Below are positions 8,209-15,994 of a stretch of DNA of 51,739 nucleotides, piece by piece. The stretch comes from DASPLH01 sp035627675. Its GTDB lineage: Bacteria; Acidobacteriota; Terriglobia; Terriglobales; Acidobacteriaceae. Below the pieces are notes generated by a model. That model had not been told where the DNA came from. It did not search any database and worked only from the letters and a program-made list of their open reading frames with translations. A program made the translations under genes and the position numbers. The stretch is from assembly GCA_035627675.1 (NCBI GenBank), contig DASPLH010000015.1, forward strand, positions 1 to 51,739, read 5' to 3'. Position 1 is the first letter of the stretch, and every line of letters starts with the position of its first letter.

Positions 8209-8820
8209 TTACGCTCGCTTTCCCGCCGCCTGCTTCACGGCTGCACGGACGCCGGCGTAGGTTCCGCAACGGCAGAGATTGCCGCTGAGCCCGCGCCGAA
8301 TCTGGTCGTCCGTCGGGTTTGGGTGCTTGCTGACAAACGCCGCGGTGGCCACGACAAAACCCGGAGTGCAGAATCCGCACTGCTGGGCATCGTTGTCGAT
8401 GAAGGCCTGCTGCACCGGATGAAGCTTGCCGGGTTCACCCAGCGCTTCCACGGTAGTGATCTGGCGTCCCTGGGCGTCTATGGCAAGCATGGAACAGGCG
8501 TACACGGGCTTGCCGTCGAGCAGGACGGTACACGCCCCGCACGTGCCGCGATCGCACACGCGCTTGGCGCCCGTAAGGTCGAAGTGATCGCGCAGCGCAT
8601 CCAGCAGCGTGACGCGCGGCTCCAACTCGGCCGTCAGCTTCTTGCCATTGACCATGAGCGTCACCGGAGCCTTGCCCGGTCCGAACACCTGCACGTCTTC
8701 GCCTGCGACCTGCACCACGGTCGGGCCGACCACCATCGGGACGGCAACGGTCAGTCCGCCCAGCTTCATAAAATCTCGTCGTGACATCCCGTCGGGATGC
8801 TTGCGATCTTCGTCGCTCAT
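8209..8820 (-). CDS. Molybdenum hydroxylase, Tat-exported 2Fe-2S subunit
   Basis: The 203-residue small subunit. A twin-arginine signal (SRRDFMK, residues 13-19) precedes a hydrophobic stretch, so the folded heterotrimer is probably exported, as for E. coli PaoABC. The plant-type 2Fe-2S cluster is held by C89, C94, C97 and C109; the second cluster, next to the Moco, by C148, C151, C183 and C185 (CGFC and CRC). I start at ATG 8820, which has GGGAGT upstream; an in-frame ATG at 8865 adds 15 residues without a ribosome site. It is the first gene of the operon with the Moco, FAD and Cys-rich genes. Confidence 0.92.
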   Translation of the reverse strand: MSDEDRKHPDGMSRRDFMKLGGLTVAVPMVVGPTVVQVAGEDVQVFGPGKAPVTLMVNGKKLTAELEPRVTLLDALRDHFDLTGAKRVCDRGTCGACTVLLDGKPVYACSMLAIDAQGRQITTVEALGEPGKLHPVQQAFIDNDAQQCGFCTPGFVVATAAFVSKHPNPTDDQIRRGLSGNLCRCGTYAGVRAAVKQAAGKRA

Positions 8821-8922
8821 CAGGACTCCCGGAAGTGAGATTGCTGGAACTTCGGCGGCCAGCACCCGACTTTCGCCCGTGCGTTAGGGCCCGGAAATAA
8901 GCACATTCGTCGAGCGGGGAGG

Positions 8923-8951
8923 AGTATAAACCTCCGGGAAGTCCATCGGAA
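8923..8951 (-). promoter_or_regulatory. Candidate promoter of the Mo hydroxylase operon
   Basis: On the minus strand TATACT (8928-8923) is a good -10 box, with TTCCGA (8951-8946) 17 bases upstream as a weak -35 box. The -10 sits inside a small GGAGG/CCTCC hairpin (8918-8935). It would give a leader of about 95 bases before the start at 8820. Confidence 0.4.
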
Positions 8952-9062
8952 GGCCGGTGGGACGAACGCCGGGAAAGCCTGCTCGCGCCGCGCCCCCGAG
9001 CTGAGTAGATGCTGGATTTGCGTGCTCTTTTGGGCTTCCGGTAGGGTTGTAAAGTTCCCATT

Positions 9063-9105
9063 TGTGACCGATGTCACATGGGTAAGTGCGGACCTCGGAT
9101 ACGAT
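9063..9105 (+). promoter_or_regulatory. CRP/FNR-family site and -10 box of the TPR gene
   Basis: TGTGACCGATGTCACA (9063-9078) matches the CRP-type consensus TGTGA-N6-TCACA exactly. A TACGAT box at 9100-9105 would put transcription start near 9112, so the site is centred at about -41.5, the class II activator position. This strongly suggests that the TPR gene at 9149 is switched by a CRP/FNR-family regulator; which one cannot be told. The rest of the 328-bp gap 8821-9148 shows only the minus-strand promoter candidate. Confidence 0.65.
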
Positions 9106-9148
9106 ATTCATGTCTGGAGCCGCAGACAGAAACTCCAGGGAGAGCACA

Positions 9149-9820
9149 ATGTCGCAAACAAATCGCACTACTTCTGAATGGACGAGCACGCAGGCATACG
9201 TACTGGCCGTCATCTGCCTGCTGGTCGGCAGCGTGGTTGGATATCTCCTGAGAGGGTCCGCCTCGCAGGCCCCTGCACCCGTCGCCTCCGAACAGGCGGC
9301 CCCCGCCGGTATGGGCGGCATGGGATCGGGCCAGATGCCTACGCCCGAACAACTGAAGCGCATGGCCGACAAGCAGGCCGAGCCTGTGCTGGCGCAGTTG
9401 AAGTCCGACCCGAATAACCCGGAATTGCTGGCGAACGCCGGCAACATGTACTACGACGCCCAGCAGTATCCGACGGCGATCGAGTTCTACAGCAAGTCGC
9501 TCCAGGCCGACCCTAAGAACACCAACGTTCGCACGGACCTCGCGACCTCGTACTGGTACCTGGGCGACGCCGACAAGGCGATCGCCACCTTCGACGAAGT
9601 GCTGAAGCAGGAACCCAACAAGGCAAATGCGCTGTTCAACCGCGGAATCGTGAAGTGGCAGGGCAAGATGGACGTGGACGGAGCCGTGAAGGATTGGCAG
9701 ACCCTGCTGAAGACGAACCCGAACTACGAAGCCCGCGACAAGGTCGAACAGTTTATCGCCCAGGCGCAGAAGCACTCCAACATCAAACCGGGCCAGAAGA
9801 CCGAAAAGCCGGCCATGTAA
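9149..9820 (+). CDS. Membrane-anchored TPR protein (NrfG/CcmI-like)
   Basis: A 223-residue protein with one N-terminal membrane helix (about residues 16-36, AYVLAVICLLVGSVVGYLL) and about three TPR repeats between residues 85 and 205 (NNPELLANAGNMYYDAQQY and the two units after it). The soluble part faces the periplasm by the positive-inside rule. It is a paralogue of the protein at 26415-27110, sharing the AVIC-VG--GYL-RGSASQ segment and the GDAD-A--F repeat. In cytochrome c biogenesis such TPR proteins (CcmI, NrfG) hold apocytochromes; that role is inferred from context. AGGGAG precedes the chosen ATG at 9149. A terminator follows. Confidence 0.8.
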   Translation: MSQTNRTTSEWTSTQAYVLAVICLLVGSVVGYLLRGSASQAPAPVASEQAAPAGMGGMGSGQMPTPEQLKRMADKQAEPVLAQLKSDPNNPELLANAGNMYYDAQQYPTAIEFYSKSLQADPKNTNVRTDLATSYWYLGDADKAIATFDEVLKQEPNKANALFNRGIVKWQGKMDVDGAVKDWQTLLKTNPNYEARDKVEQFIAQAQKHSNIKPGQKTEKPAM

Positions 9821-9838
9821 TCCAGCCGGGAAAAAGAT

Positions 9839-9875
9839 AAAAGCCCGCGGCACCGCTGCGGGCTTTTCCTTTTGT
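9839..9875 (+). terminator. Intrinsic terminator of the TPR gene
   Basis: A 10-bp stem (AAAAGCCCGC / GCGGGCTTTT) with a 9-base loop, followed by a T-rich run (TTTTCCTTTTG). It lies 18 bases past the stop. The A-rich left arm could also work for minus-strand transcripts from the cytochrome locus. Confidence 0.92.
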
Positions 9876-10051
9876 TTTCGGAACACGTGATCTGAGCCGA
9901 CACCCGGAACCCCGAAGGTCGATGCCGAACCCCGGCAAGGCTCCGGTCTTCGTGGCCGCGAACCTAAGGCCCGAAGGCTGGCTCCAGCCAACACCTCATG
10001 CATCGGCGGTATAGCCGGTTCAGGATAGCTTTCGACCCTTGCAGGCCGGAA

Positions 10052-11932
10052 CTAGGGGGTTGCCACGGCAGGAGTGACGGTGCCGTCCGGGTTGTGATCC
10101 ACCATGTGGCAGGTCAGCGTGCAAGTGCTGTTCGAGTACGAGAGCACGCCCGACTTCGGGGCCACGACGTTGACGTCGAAGTTGACCAGCCGCCTGCCCG
10201 ACACGCCCGAACTTCCTGCCGGAACTCCGTGCGCCGTATGGCATGCGGAACAGGAGAAGCCCTGCTGAATGTGCTTGCTGTGCTTCGCGAAGCTCGCGTC
10301 CGAGTTGACGTTGTTCAGGTCGTGACACTTGGCACACATCGAATAAGGGCCGTCGCCGTTAGGAGCCAACGCCGGACTGGGGATCAGATTGATCACCGGT
10401 GAGCCCGGGCCTCCCGCTGGCCACGTGCCCGCAGCCACCTGGCTCGACTCGTAGCGCCGTTCCAGGATGTGTGCGTTCTTCGAGCCGTGAGGACCGTTCG
10501 GGCCAGTGCCTCCGAACTCGCGGTTGTTGTCGCTGTTGTGGCAATCGGTGCAGAAGATACGCGTTCCCATCAGGCGCGTCTGTGCCTGGCCGGAGATATC
10601 CCACATGGAGGTCAACAGGCTGGGCTGCGACTCTCCCTTCGCGTCTCGCATCACGGGGTGGCTTGACACCGCAGTATCGCCAAACTGGGGAATCAGGTTC
10701 AGCGGATCGCCGGCGAACACTGCGCGCGTCGGCAGGTATCCGTACACGGCGAGGACTTGCTTGCCCGAGCCATTCCCGTGACAGCGCAGGCAATTCTCAT
10801 ACTGCTTGGTGGCTGCGCTCGTGAGCGTCGTGCCGTCGGATGCAACGCCCGACACTCCGGTCTGGGATGGCCGCAGATTGGGTGCCGGGTTGAAAGTCGT
10901 GACCTGGTTGGAACCGTGCGCGCTGTGGCAGTCCGTACACGTCGCGTGACGGTTCTGCACGAGCACGACAGGTTCCGAGGCGGAATGCAGGTTCGCGCCC
11001 GCGGGGAACGGATGCCCTTTTTTCTCGAATTCCGCGAACACGTTCGCGATCGGCTGGACCAGTCTGTCGCTGCCGCTGTGGCATCCGTAGCAGCTCTGCG
11101 AAACGGTGTCGACGTTCGCGATCGGCGGCGCCGGGTTGCGCAGCAGGCTGGTTGCGGCCGCGCCGTTGTGCGAGACGTGGCAGGAAGAACACGCGAATTC
11201 GGCGACCGTCGTGTACCCGCCGAGCCCAGCCGTGCTGCTGACCTGGGCAGAGCTGTTCGCGTGCACGCTTGCGGGCCATTGCGCCAGCGTGTTCTCGCGA
11301 GCGTTCACGGTTCGCGGCTTGGTTTCGTGACAGGCCAGGCAAAGCGCGCCGTTGGTGTTGTCGCGCACCAGGAACGTAGGCGAGCGCTTATCGATGTATT
11401 GGTTGTGCGGATTGTGACAACTGGTGCACTCGATGTTCCCCTCGACCAACTGGACGGACTTGGAGGGGTCCGCTGTCGTCTGCGATGCGACAAGACTCGG
11501 CACCAGCGACGGCGCATCCTGCATGGGGAGCTTCAAGCTGAAGGGATGCGACCCCTGGAGCTGCGTGCTCAGAACGCTCGTCATCGTACCCGACATCTGG
11601 ATCTGTCCGTAGGGCACCGTCTGGCCCGGAGCTACCGTTCCATCGTGGCAGCTCAGGCAAAGAGTGCTGGTCTCGCCCAGCATTGGCTGCATGGGAACGT
11701 TCTGGGCGGTCTCGCTCGAGTACAGCGAGTACGTCTGAGTCGAGAGCGTCTGGCCCCAAAGCGGTCCCTTGCCGACGCCGGAGTGCGGAGCGTGACAGTA
11801 CAGGCAGGCCGCCGACATCGAACCCTTAACGGGCGAAACGCCGCTGGACATGTCGTGCGCACCCAGAATGTCTCCCGTCTGGGCAACTGCGGACGTGACA
11901 AGCAGGACAAAGGCGAGGAGAGCGACTCTCAC
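10052..11932 (-). CDS. Exported 12-heme c-type cytochrome
   Basis: A 626-residue protein with a signal peptide (cleavage near SAVAQ). Eleven CxxCH sites begin at residues 43, 92, 169, 198, 248, 281, 332, 381, 461, 533 and 561, and a twelfth, longer site CTLTCH at 604-609. Many sites are followed by a histidine 2-3 residues later (CHAPH, CHNPH, CHSAH), as in doubled-CxxCH proteins with bis-His hemes. Long Ser/Thr/Gly/Pro spacers suggest an extended or surface protein. Its GTG start overlaps the stop of the NHL gene by 4 bases. It is the last gene of the locus. A role in carrying electrons at or beyond the outer membrane is inference from heme number and neighbours. Confidence 0.92.
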   Translation of the reverse strand: MRVALLAFVLLVTSAVAQTGDILGAHDMSSGVSPVKGSMSAACLYCHAPHSGVGKGPLWGQTLSTQTYSLYSSETAQNVPMQPMLGETSTLCLSCHDGTVAPGQTVPYGQIQMSGTMTSVLSTQLQGSHPFSLKLPMQDAPSLVPSLVASQTTADPSKSVQLVEGNIECTSCHNPHNQYIDKRSPTFLVRDNTNGALCLACHETKPRTVNARENTLAQWPASVHANSSAQVSSTAGLGGYTTVAEFACSSCHVSHNGAAATSLLRNPAPPIANVDTVSQSCYGCHSGSDRLVQPIANVFAEFEKKGHPFPAGANLHSASEPVVLVQNRHATCTDCHSAHGSNQVTTFNPAPNLRPSQTGVSGVASDGTTLTSAATKQYENCLRCHGNGSGKQVLAVYGYLPTRAVFAGDPLNLIPQFGDTAVSSHPVMRDAKGESQPSLLTSMWDISGQAQTRLMGTRIFCTDCHNSDNNREFGGTGPNGPHGSKNAHILERRYESSQVAAGTWPAGGPGSPVINLIPSPALAPNGDGPYSMCAKCHDLNNVNSDASFAKHSKHIQQGFSCSACHTAHGVPAGSSGVSGRRLVNFDVNVVAPKSGVLSYSNSTCTLTCHMVDHNPDGTVTPAVATP

Positions 11933-13032
11933 TTCTTCGCTCCTTCGGGCTTGCCTTTCAGCCCGTGATACTGGAACACCTGGACGCGGCGGTTGAAGGA
12001 ATCCACCACGTACACACGGTCGTTCTGATCGATGAAAAGTCCGGCAGGCAGTTGGAATTCGCCGAGTCTCGTTCCGCGGTTGCCGAAGGTGTACAGCAGC
12101 TGCCCCGCCCGGTCAAAGACCTGCACCACGCCCCACATGCCTTCAACGAGGTAGATATGCGACTCGGAGTCCAGCGCGATTCCCTTGGGACGGAACATGC
12201 CACCGGCCCTGTCGCCGACACTTCCGATCGAACCCTGGTACGCGCCGTTGCGATCAAACATCTGCACGCGGAAGTTCATCGCGTCCACAACGGCCAGCAC
12301 GCCCTTCTTCATCAGCACTTCGGTCGGGAAGTTGAACTCCCCGTCGCCGCTGCCGCGCTGTCCGATGGTCCGCAACGTTTGCCCCTTTGAGTCGAGCACG
12401 TAGATCTTGTCGCGCAGCGTATCGGTCACGTAGATCTGCTGCGTCTCAGTGTCGATCGCGATGCCGGTAGGACGCTTGAACAGGCCTTCCCCGCCCTTCA
12501 GGCTCCCAAGCACTCCGAGATACTTCCCCTGAGCGTTCCACATGAAGACCTTGCCGGCCTTTGAGTCGGTGACATAGATGTTGTCTTTCCCATCTACTGC
12601 CACGCACTGCGGCTCGATCATGGGATCCCTGGTCTTGTCTTGTCTCTCCAGGAATTTGTACTTGTTCTGCGCGCCGTCGAAGATGTGGACCCCGGTCATC
12701 CCCGGATCGCTGACAATCACTCTTCCACGCGAATCCACCGCTACGCTGTAAGGCCGGGACATCTGCTTGTAATCCGGCTCACCGGCTACGATGTCCACCA
12801 GCTTTCCCCAGAACCCGGGCTTGCCGCGAACGTCTTTCTCGGAACTGAAGCTGCGTTCGTACGTCAGCTTGCGTCCGCCTTCCAGCAGCAGGTCCGGAGG
12901 AGGCGTCTCCGCCGGCGGCTTCCGTCGCTTAGCCCCCGCGGCCGGCGCGATCAGAAGAGTGACGAGGCACAACAGCCAGACTGCGACGCGCAGCTTCGCC
13001 GTGCACCCGCCGCTTAGAAAACATTGAACCAT
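11929..13032 (-). CDS. Exported NHL-repeat beta-propeller protein
   Basis: A 367-residue protein. A hydrophobic signal segment (about residues 15-34, cleavage near PAAGA) is followed by six NHL-type blades of the form RP-G-AVD--G-IYV-D---N-RVQ-FD from about residue 85 to the end. NHL propellers are protein or ligand binding platforms. The start overlaps the beta-barrel gene by 19 bases and no good ribosome site is visible, so translation is probably coupled. Its stop overlaps the 12-heme gene. It resembles the protein at 17137-18417 in fold but has its own N-terminus. Position suggests an accessory or assembly factor for the cytochromes. Confidence 0.88.
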   Translation of the reverse strand: MVQCFLSGGCTAKLRVAVWLLCLVTLLIAPAAGAKRRKPPAETPPPDLLLEGGRKLTYERSFSSEKDVRGKPGFWGKLVDIVAGEPDYKQMSRPYSVAVDSRGRVIVSDPGMTGVHIFDGAQNKYKFLERQDKTRDPMIEPQCVAVDGKDNIYVTDSKAGKVFMWNAQGKYLGVLGSLKGGEGLFKRPTGIAIDTETQQIYVTDTLRDKIYVLDSKGQTLRTIGQRGSGDGEFNFPTEVLMKKGVLAVVDAMNFRVQMFDRNGAYQGSIGSVGDRAGGMFRPKGIALDSESHIYLVEGMWGVVQVFDRAGQLLYTFGNRGTRLGEFQLPAGLFIDQNDRVYVVDSFNRRVQVFQYHGLKGKPEGAKK

Positions 13033-14876
13033 CTCGACAGACCGAAGTAGTACGAGTTTACCACCGCTCGAGGGTTGCCACCGGCCAGCACAAACTGCTC
13101 GGTGCGCGTGAAACCCGCGCGCAGCGAGAGTTTACGAAGCCTGTACTCCAATTGCCCGTTGTAGCGGTCGCCATCGTTGAGCGAACGGAACGAGCGCGAC
13201 AACGTGTCGCTCTGGATCGTCGTGTAGTGCCCGGTGATCGTCATCCTCTTGATCGGCGAGGTATAGCCGGTCACCGTGAAACTACGCCCGTCATGGATCA
13301 CGAAGTCGTCGCCGAAGATCTCCGGCGGCAGCGGTTCGGGGGTAAGCAACCCGCCTGGCGTCAACACCGACTGGCCATGCGATTGCGAATACGCGACGGA
13401 GAAGCCGTAGCTCTTGAACCTGAGACCGGTGCTGAGCGTCTCGGAACGGTTGAGGTCGCCATCGCGCTGCGTCAGGCCGCTGTGCATGAAACGACTCGTC
13501 GCGTGCCATGACACATATGGAGTCAGCTTCCGGCGAACGAACGCGCCGTAGCTATAGGAACTGGTGGTAACCCATGCCACCTGCGTCTGAACGTTCTGCG
13601 AGTACGAGAAGTCGCTGCTCGCCTCCCAGCGCCCAATCCTCCGGCTGAATCCAACGCTCCCGGAAAATCCGAGATTGCCGTTGCCGTACTTGTTGGCACT
13701 ATCCACCAGTCCGAAACTGAAGTAGATCATGCCGAACAGCGGCCGCGCGTACCGGTAGTTCAAGTTGCCGCCGTACTGCGTATCGACAACTTCGCGTCCG
13801 TAGTAGTTCTGAATCCTGTGGGTGACGTGCCCGTTCAAGGCCAGACCTTTGCCGATCGAGAGGTAGGCCATGCTGGTGAACACCGTGGATTGAGCATCCA
13901 TCTCGGTCCACACGGGAGTCCCGCCCGCGTCGATGATGTTGCGCTGCAGTTGCGTGAACAGGTTGCCCATGTATCTCACGTCGCCGCTGATGCTGAGTCT
14001 GCGGAACGGTGCGATGGTCGCATTCACGCTGGCGTTCTGGGCCGAGGTCTCCCTGCCACCGTCCTGATTGTTCGAGAAGCTGGACTGGCTCCACTGTGCC
14101 GAAAAGCTGCCCGAAAGCGGCAGTTGATGATTGACCGAAACGCCGTACGTCGAATTTGCCCCGGAGTTCTCCGTCGCGCCAGATCCCCACAGGTCGGGGA
14201 ATGCGTTGTCAGTCCCTTGCCGGTTGTAATAAGCAGCCAGCCGGTACCCGCGCAACTGATATCTCGATTCGAGATTGAGATTCCTGGTAGCACTCTTGGC
14301 CTCGCTGGACAAACCAACGATCGACGACGAATTGCTGCTGTTCGTGTAAGAGGCCGTGAGGCTCGGCATGTTCGGCAGCAGCGCACTCCAGGTGATACCG
14401 AAATTCTGGGCGCTTCCTTCGGTGTTCAGCCCACTGAGACCGGGAATGCCGAACTCCCTGGTGTTATTGAATTCCTTTCCGAAAGAGATCGACCCCGGGA
14501 AGAGGCTGCCGGTGAACAGGTTCAGCGATCCGCTTACGCCGTTGCTGTTGAGGACGGTTTCACTCGTGCCGTCATTCTTGCTCCGGTTGTAATGGGGCAT
14601 GGCATTGAACGAAAGGAAGTTCGGGTGGTAGTAGTACCCGTTCAGGCCGCCGCTTCCCATGAAGTTGATCGAGCGGCTCGAGTCTCCATCGTTGCCCCAG
14701 CCCCCTCCGTAGCCGAACCCGAAGGAGCCGTCCAACGTCATCTTGAGATTTTCACCCACCTCAAGCTGCGCAAACGCCGGGGCAACGCAGAGCAGCACAG
14801 CACTCAACACCCAGCCAACGTGCCGCGCCAGGGAGTGCCGGGGTCGGGAGTCTCGAAGATGAGTGTACTGATACAT
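13014..14876 (-). CDS. Large outer-membrane beta-barrel protein
   Basis: A 620-residue protein with a signal peptide (cleavage near PAFAQ, residue 37) and alternating aromatic/polar segments throughout, many Asn/Ser/Gly loops, and a C-terminal phenylalanine (SRWFNVF), the signature of BAM-inserted barrels. Length and strand density fit more than 20 strands, the size of MtrB-like conduits, but I see no MtrB CxxC motif. It belongs to no family I can name. The ATG at 14876 has AGGA 7 bases upstream. It lies 15 bases behind the SurA-like gene and overlaps the NHL gene. A porin sheath for a transmembrane cytochrome is the leading idea; a substrate porin is the alternative. Confidence 0.85.
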   Translation of the reverse strand: MYQYTHLRDSRPRHSLARHVGWVLSAVLLCVAPAFAQLEVGENLKMTLDGSFGFGYGGGWGNDGDSSRSINFMGSGGLNGYYYHPNFLSFNAMPHYNRSKNDGTSETVLNSNGVSGSLNLFTGSLFPGSISFGKEFNNTREFGIPGLSGLNTEGSAQNFGITWSALLPNMPSLTASYTNSSNSSSIVGLSSEAKSATRNLNLESRYQLRGYRLAAYYNRQGTDNAFPDLWGSGATENSGANSTYGVSVNHQLPLSGSFSAQWSQSSFSNNQDGGRETSAQNASVNATIAPFRRLSISGDVRYMGNLFTQLQRNIIDAGGTPVWTEMDAQSTVFTSMAYLSIGKGLALNGHVTHRIQNYYGREVVDTQYGGNLNYRYARPLFGMIYFSFGLVDSANKYGNGNLGFSGSVGFSRRIGRWEASSDFSYSQNVQTQVAWVTTSSYSYGAFVRRKLTPYVSWHATSRFMHSGLTQRDGDLNRSETLSTGLRFKSYGFSVAYSQSHGQSVLTPGGLLTPEPLPPEIFGDDFVIHDGRSFTVTGYTSPIKRMTITGHYTTIQSDTLSRSFRSLNDGDRYNGQLEYRLRKLSLRAGFTRTEQFVLAGGNPRAVVNSYYFGLSRWFNVF

Positions 14877-14891
14877 CACACGCGTCCTGCT

Positions 14892-15917
14892 TTACAGCAC
14901 TTCGACTTTTGCGTTCTTGCGAAGCTTGTTGCCCAAGGCGGCACGGATCTTCTGGATCTTTTCCTGGTGGAGGTCGGATTCAAGCTTGGCCTTGGCATCG
15001 GCATAGGCGATCTTGCCGGGCATCGTGTGCGCCTGCAGCCGGAAGATCGTGTATGCGTTCCCCAACTGGATCAGGTCACTCACATCGCCGGGCTTCATGT
15101 TGCGGGCCGCCTTGACGATCTCCGGGGGAAGCTTGTCCGGCGCCACCGGCTTGTGGTCGCCCATGTTGACCCTGTAGTCGTCATCCGACATCTTCTCGGC
15201 CAGCAATCCAAATTCGCGGTAGCTCTTTGCCGCCTTGGCTACCTTCGCGGCCTCTTCTGCCCGCTTCCGCGCCTCCTGCAGCACGTCGGCTGACGTGTCC
15301 GGCGGCAGGATCGAAATACTCTGGATGTGGATGGTCTCCTGCTGGAGGAACTGCGCAGGGTTCTTCGTGTAATAAGCCTTCGATTCCGCTGGCGTCACCA
15401 CGGCCCTGTTCGTGACCTCGGTCTTCAGCATGCGCTCGATCAATAGCGAGCGCCGAACCATCCTGGCCAGTGACTGCTTCGAATTGTTGTGCTCGATCGC
15501 CATGTACTGCTGGAACACGCTGGCGCTCGGAAACTGCTTCCTGAAATCTTTCTCCGCCTTCGCGATTTGAGCCGGAGGGATCGTCAGGCCGCGGCGCTTC
15601 GCTTCCTGGAAAAGCAACTCCTCGAAGATGATCATGTCGAGGGCGCCCTTGCGAATCGTCGGCTCGATATCTTTGGGAATGCCGCCGTGCTGCCGCCCGT
15701 AGGGAAAGATGGTGTACATCTGGCGCAGCAGGTCCCGGTCGCTCAGCTCCACACCGTTGACGCGCGCGACGGGCTTCCCCGTCACCTGGGTCGTGGGTGC
15801 AGGGGCTTTGGCGCTGGTCGCGGCCTTTACTGTCGTCGGAGCGTGCGAGGCGACCTGCGCGCCAGCGACCGAGATTCCCAGGATGACTACAGCGGCGGTG
15901 CAGAACTTCAAATGCAT
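14892..15917 (-). CDS. PpiC/SurA-like periplasmic peptidyl-prolyl isomerase
   Basis: A 341-residue exported protein: signal peptide (cleavage near VAGAQ), a low-complexity linker rich in Ala/Thr/Pro, a SurA-type helical domain (about residues 50-195, beginning PVARVNGVELSDRDLL) and a C-terminal parvulin domain (about residues 200-300), in which the loop between the first strand and the MKPGDVS segment is recognisable. Such proteins fold outer-membrane barrels or catalyse proline isomerisation in secreted proteins. The ATG at 15917 has AGAGGA 5 bases upstream; a GTG at 15938 is an alternative. It lies between the tetraheme cytochrome and the barrel, its likely clients. Confidence 0.87.
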   Translation of the reverse strand: MHLKFCTAAVVILGISVAGAQVASHAPTTVKAATSAKAPAPTTQVTGKPVARVNGVELSDRDLLRQMYTIFPYGRQHGGIPKDIEPTIRKGALDMIIFEELLFQEAKRRGLTIPPAQIAKAEKDFRKQFPSASVFQQYMAIEHNNSKQSLARMVRRSLLIERMLKTEVTNRAVVTPAESKAYYTKNPAQFLQQETIHIQSISILPPDTSADVLQEARKRAEEAAKVAKAAKSYREFGLLAEKMSDDDYRVNMGDHKPVAPDKLPPEIVKAARNMKPGDVSDLIQLGNAYTIFRLQAHTMPGKIAYADAKAKLESDLHQEKIQKIRAALGNKLRKNAKVEVL

Positions 15918-15950
15918 AAATCCTCTTGAACTGCTCACTACCTGAAAGAA

Positions 15951-15977
15951 AGGGGGAAGGAAGCCTTCCCTCCCCCT
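15951..15977 (-). terminator. Terminator directly behind the tetraheme cytochrome gene
   Basis: A nearly perfect 13-bp hairpin (AGGGGGAAGGAAG against a complementary arm, one mismatch, minimal loop). On the minus strand it is followed by TTTCTTTCAGG. It stands 18 bases past the stop of the gene at 15995 and before the PpiC gene, so it probably lets only part of the transcription run on into the downstream genes. Confidence 0.8.
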
Positions 15978-15994
15978 ACGGTCAAAGGGACCAA

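Noticed and set aside
10757..11968. A 403-codon plus-strand open frame across the 12-heme gene, and a similar one at 18441-19796 across the 16-heme gene.
   Set aside because: They lie wholly on the opposite strand of genes with many CxxCH motifs, have no ribosome site or domain, and are the long antisense frames expected in GC-rich coding DNA.
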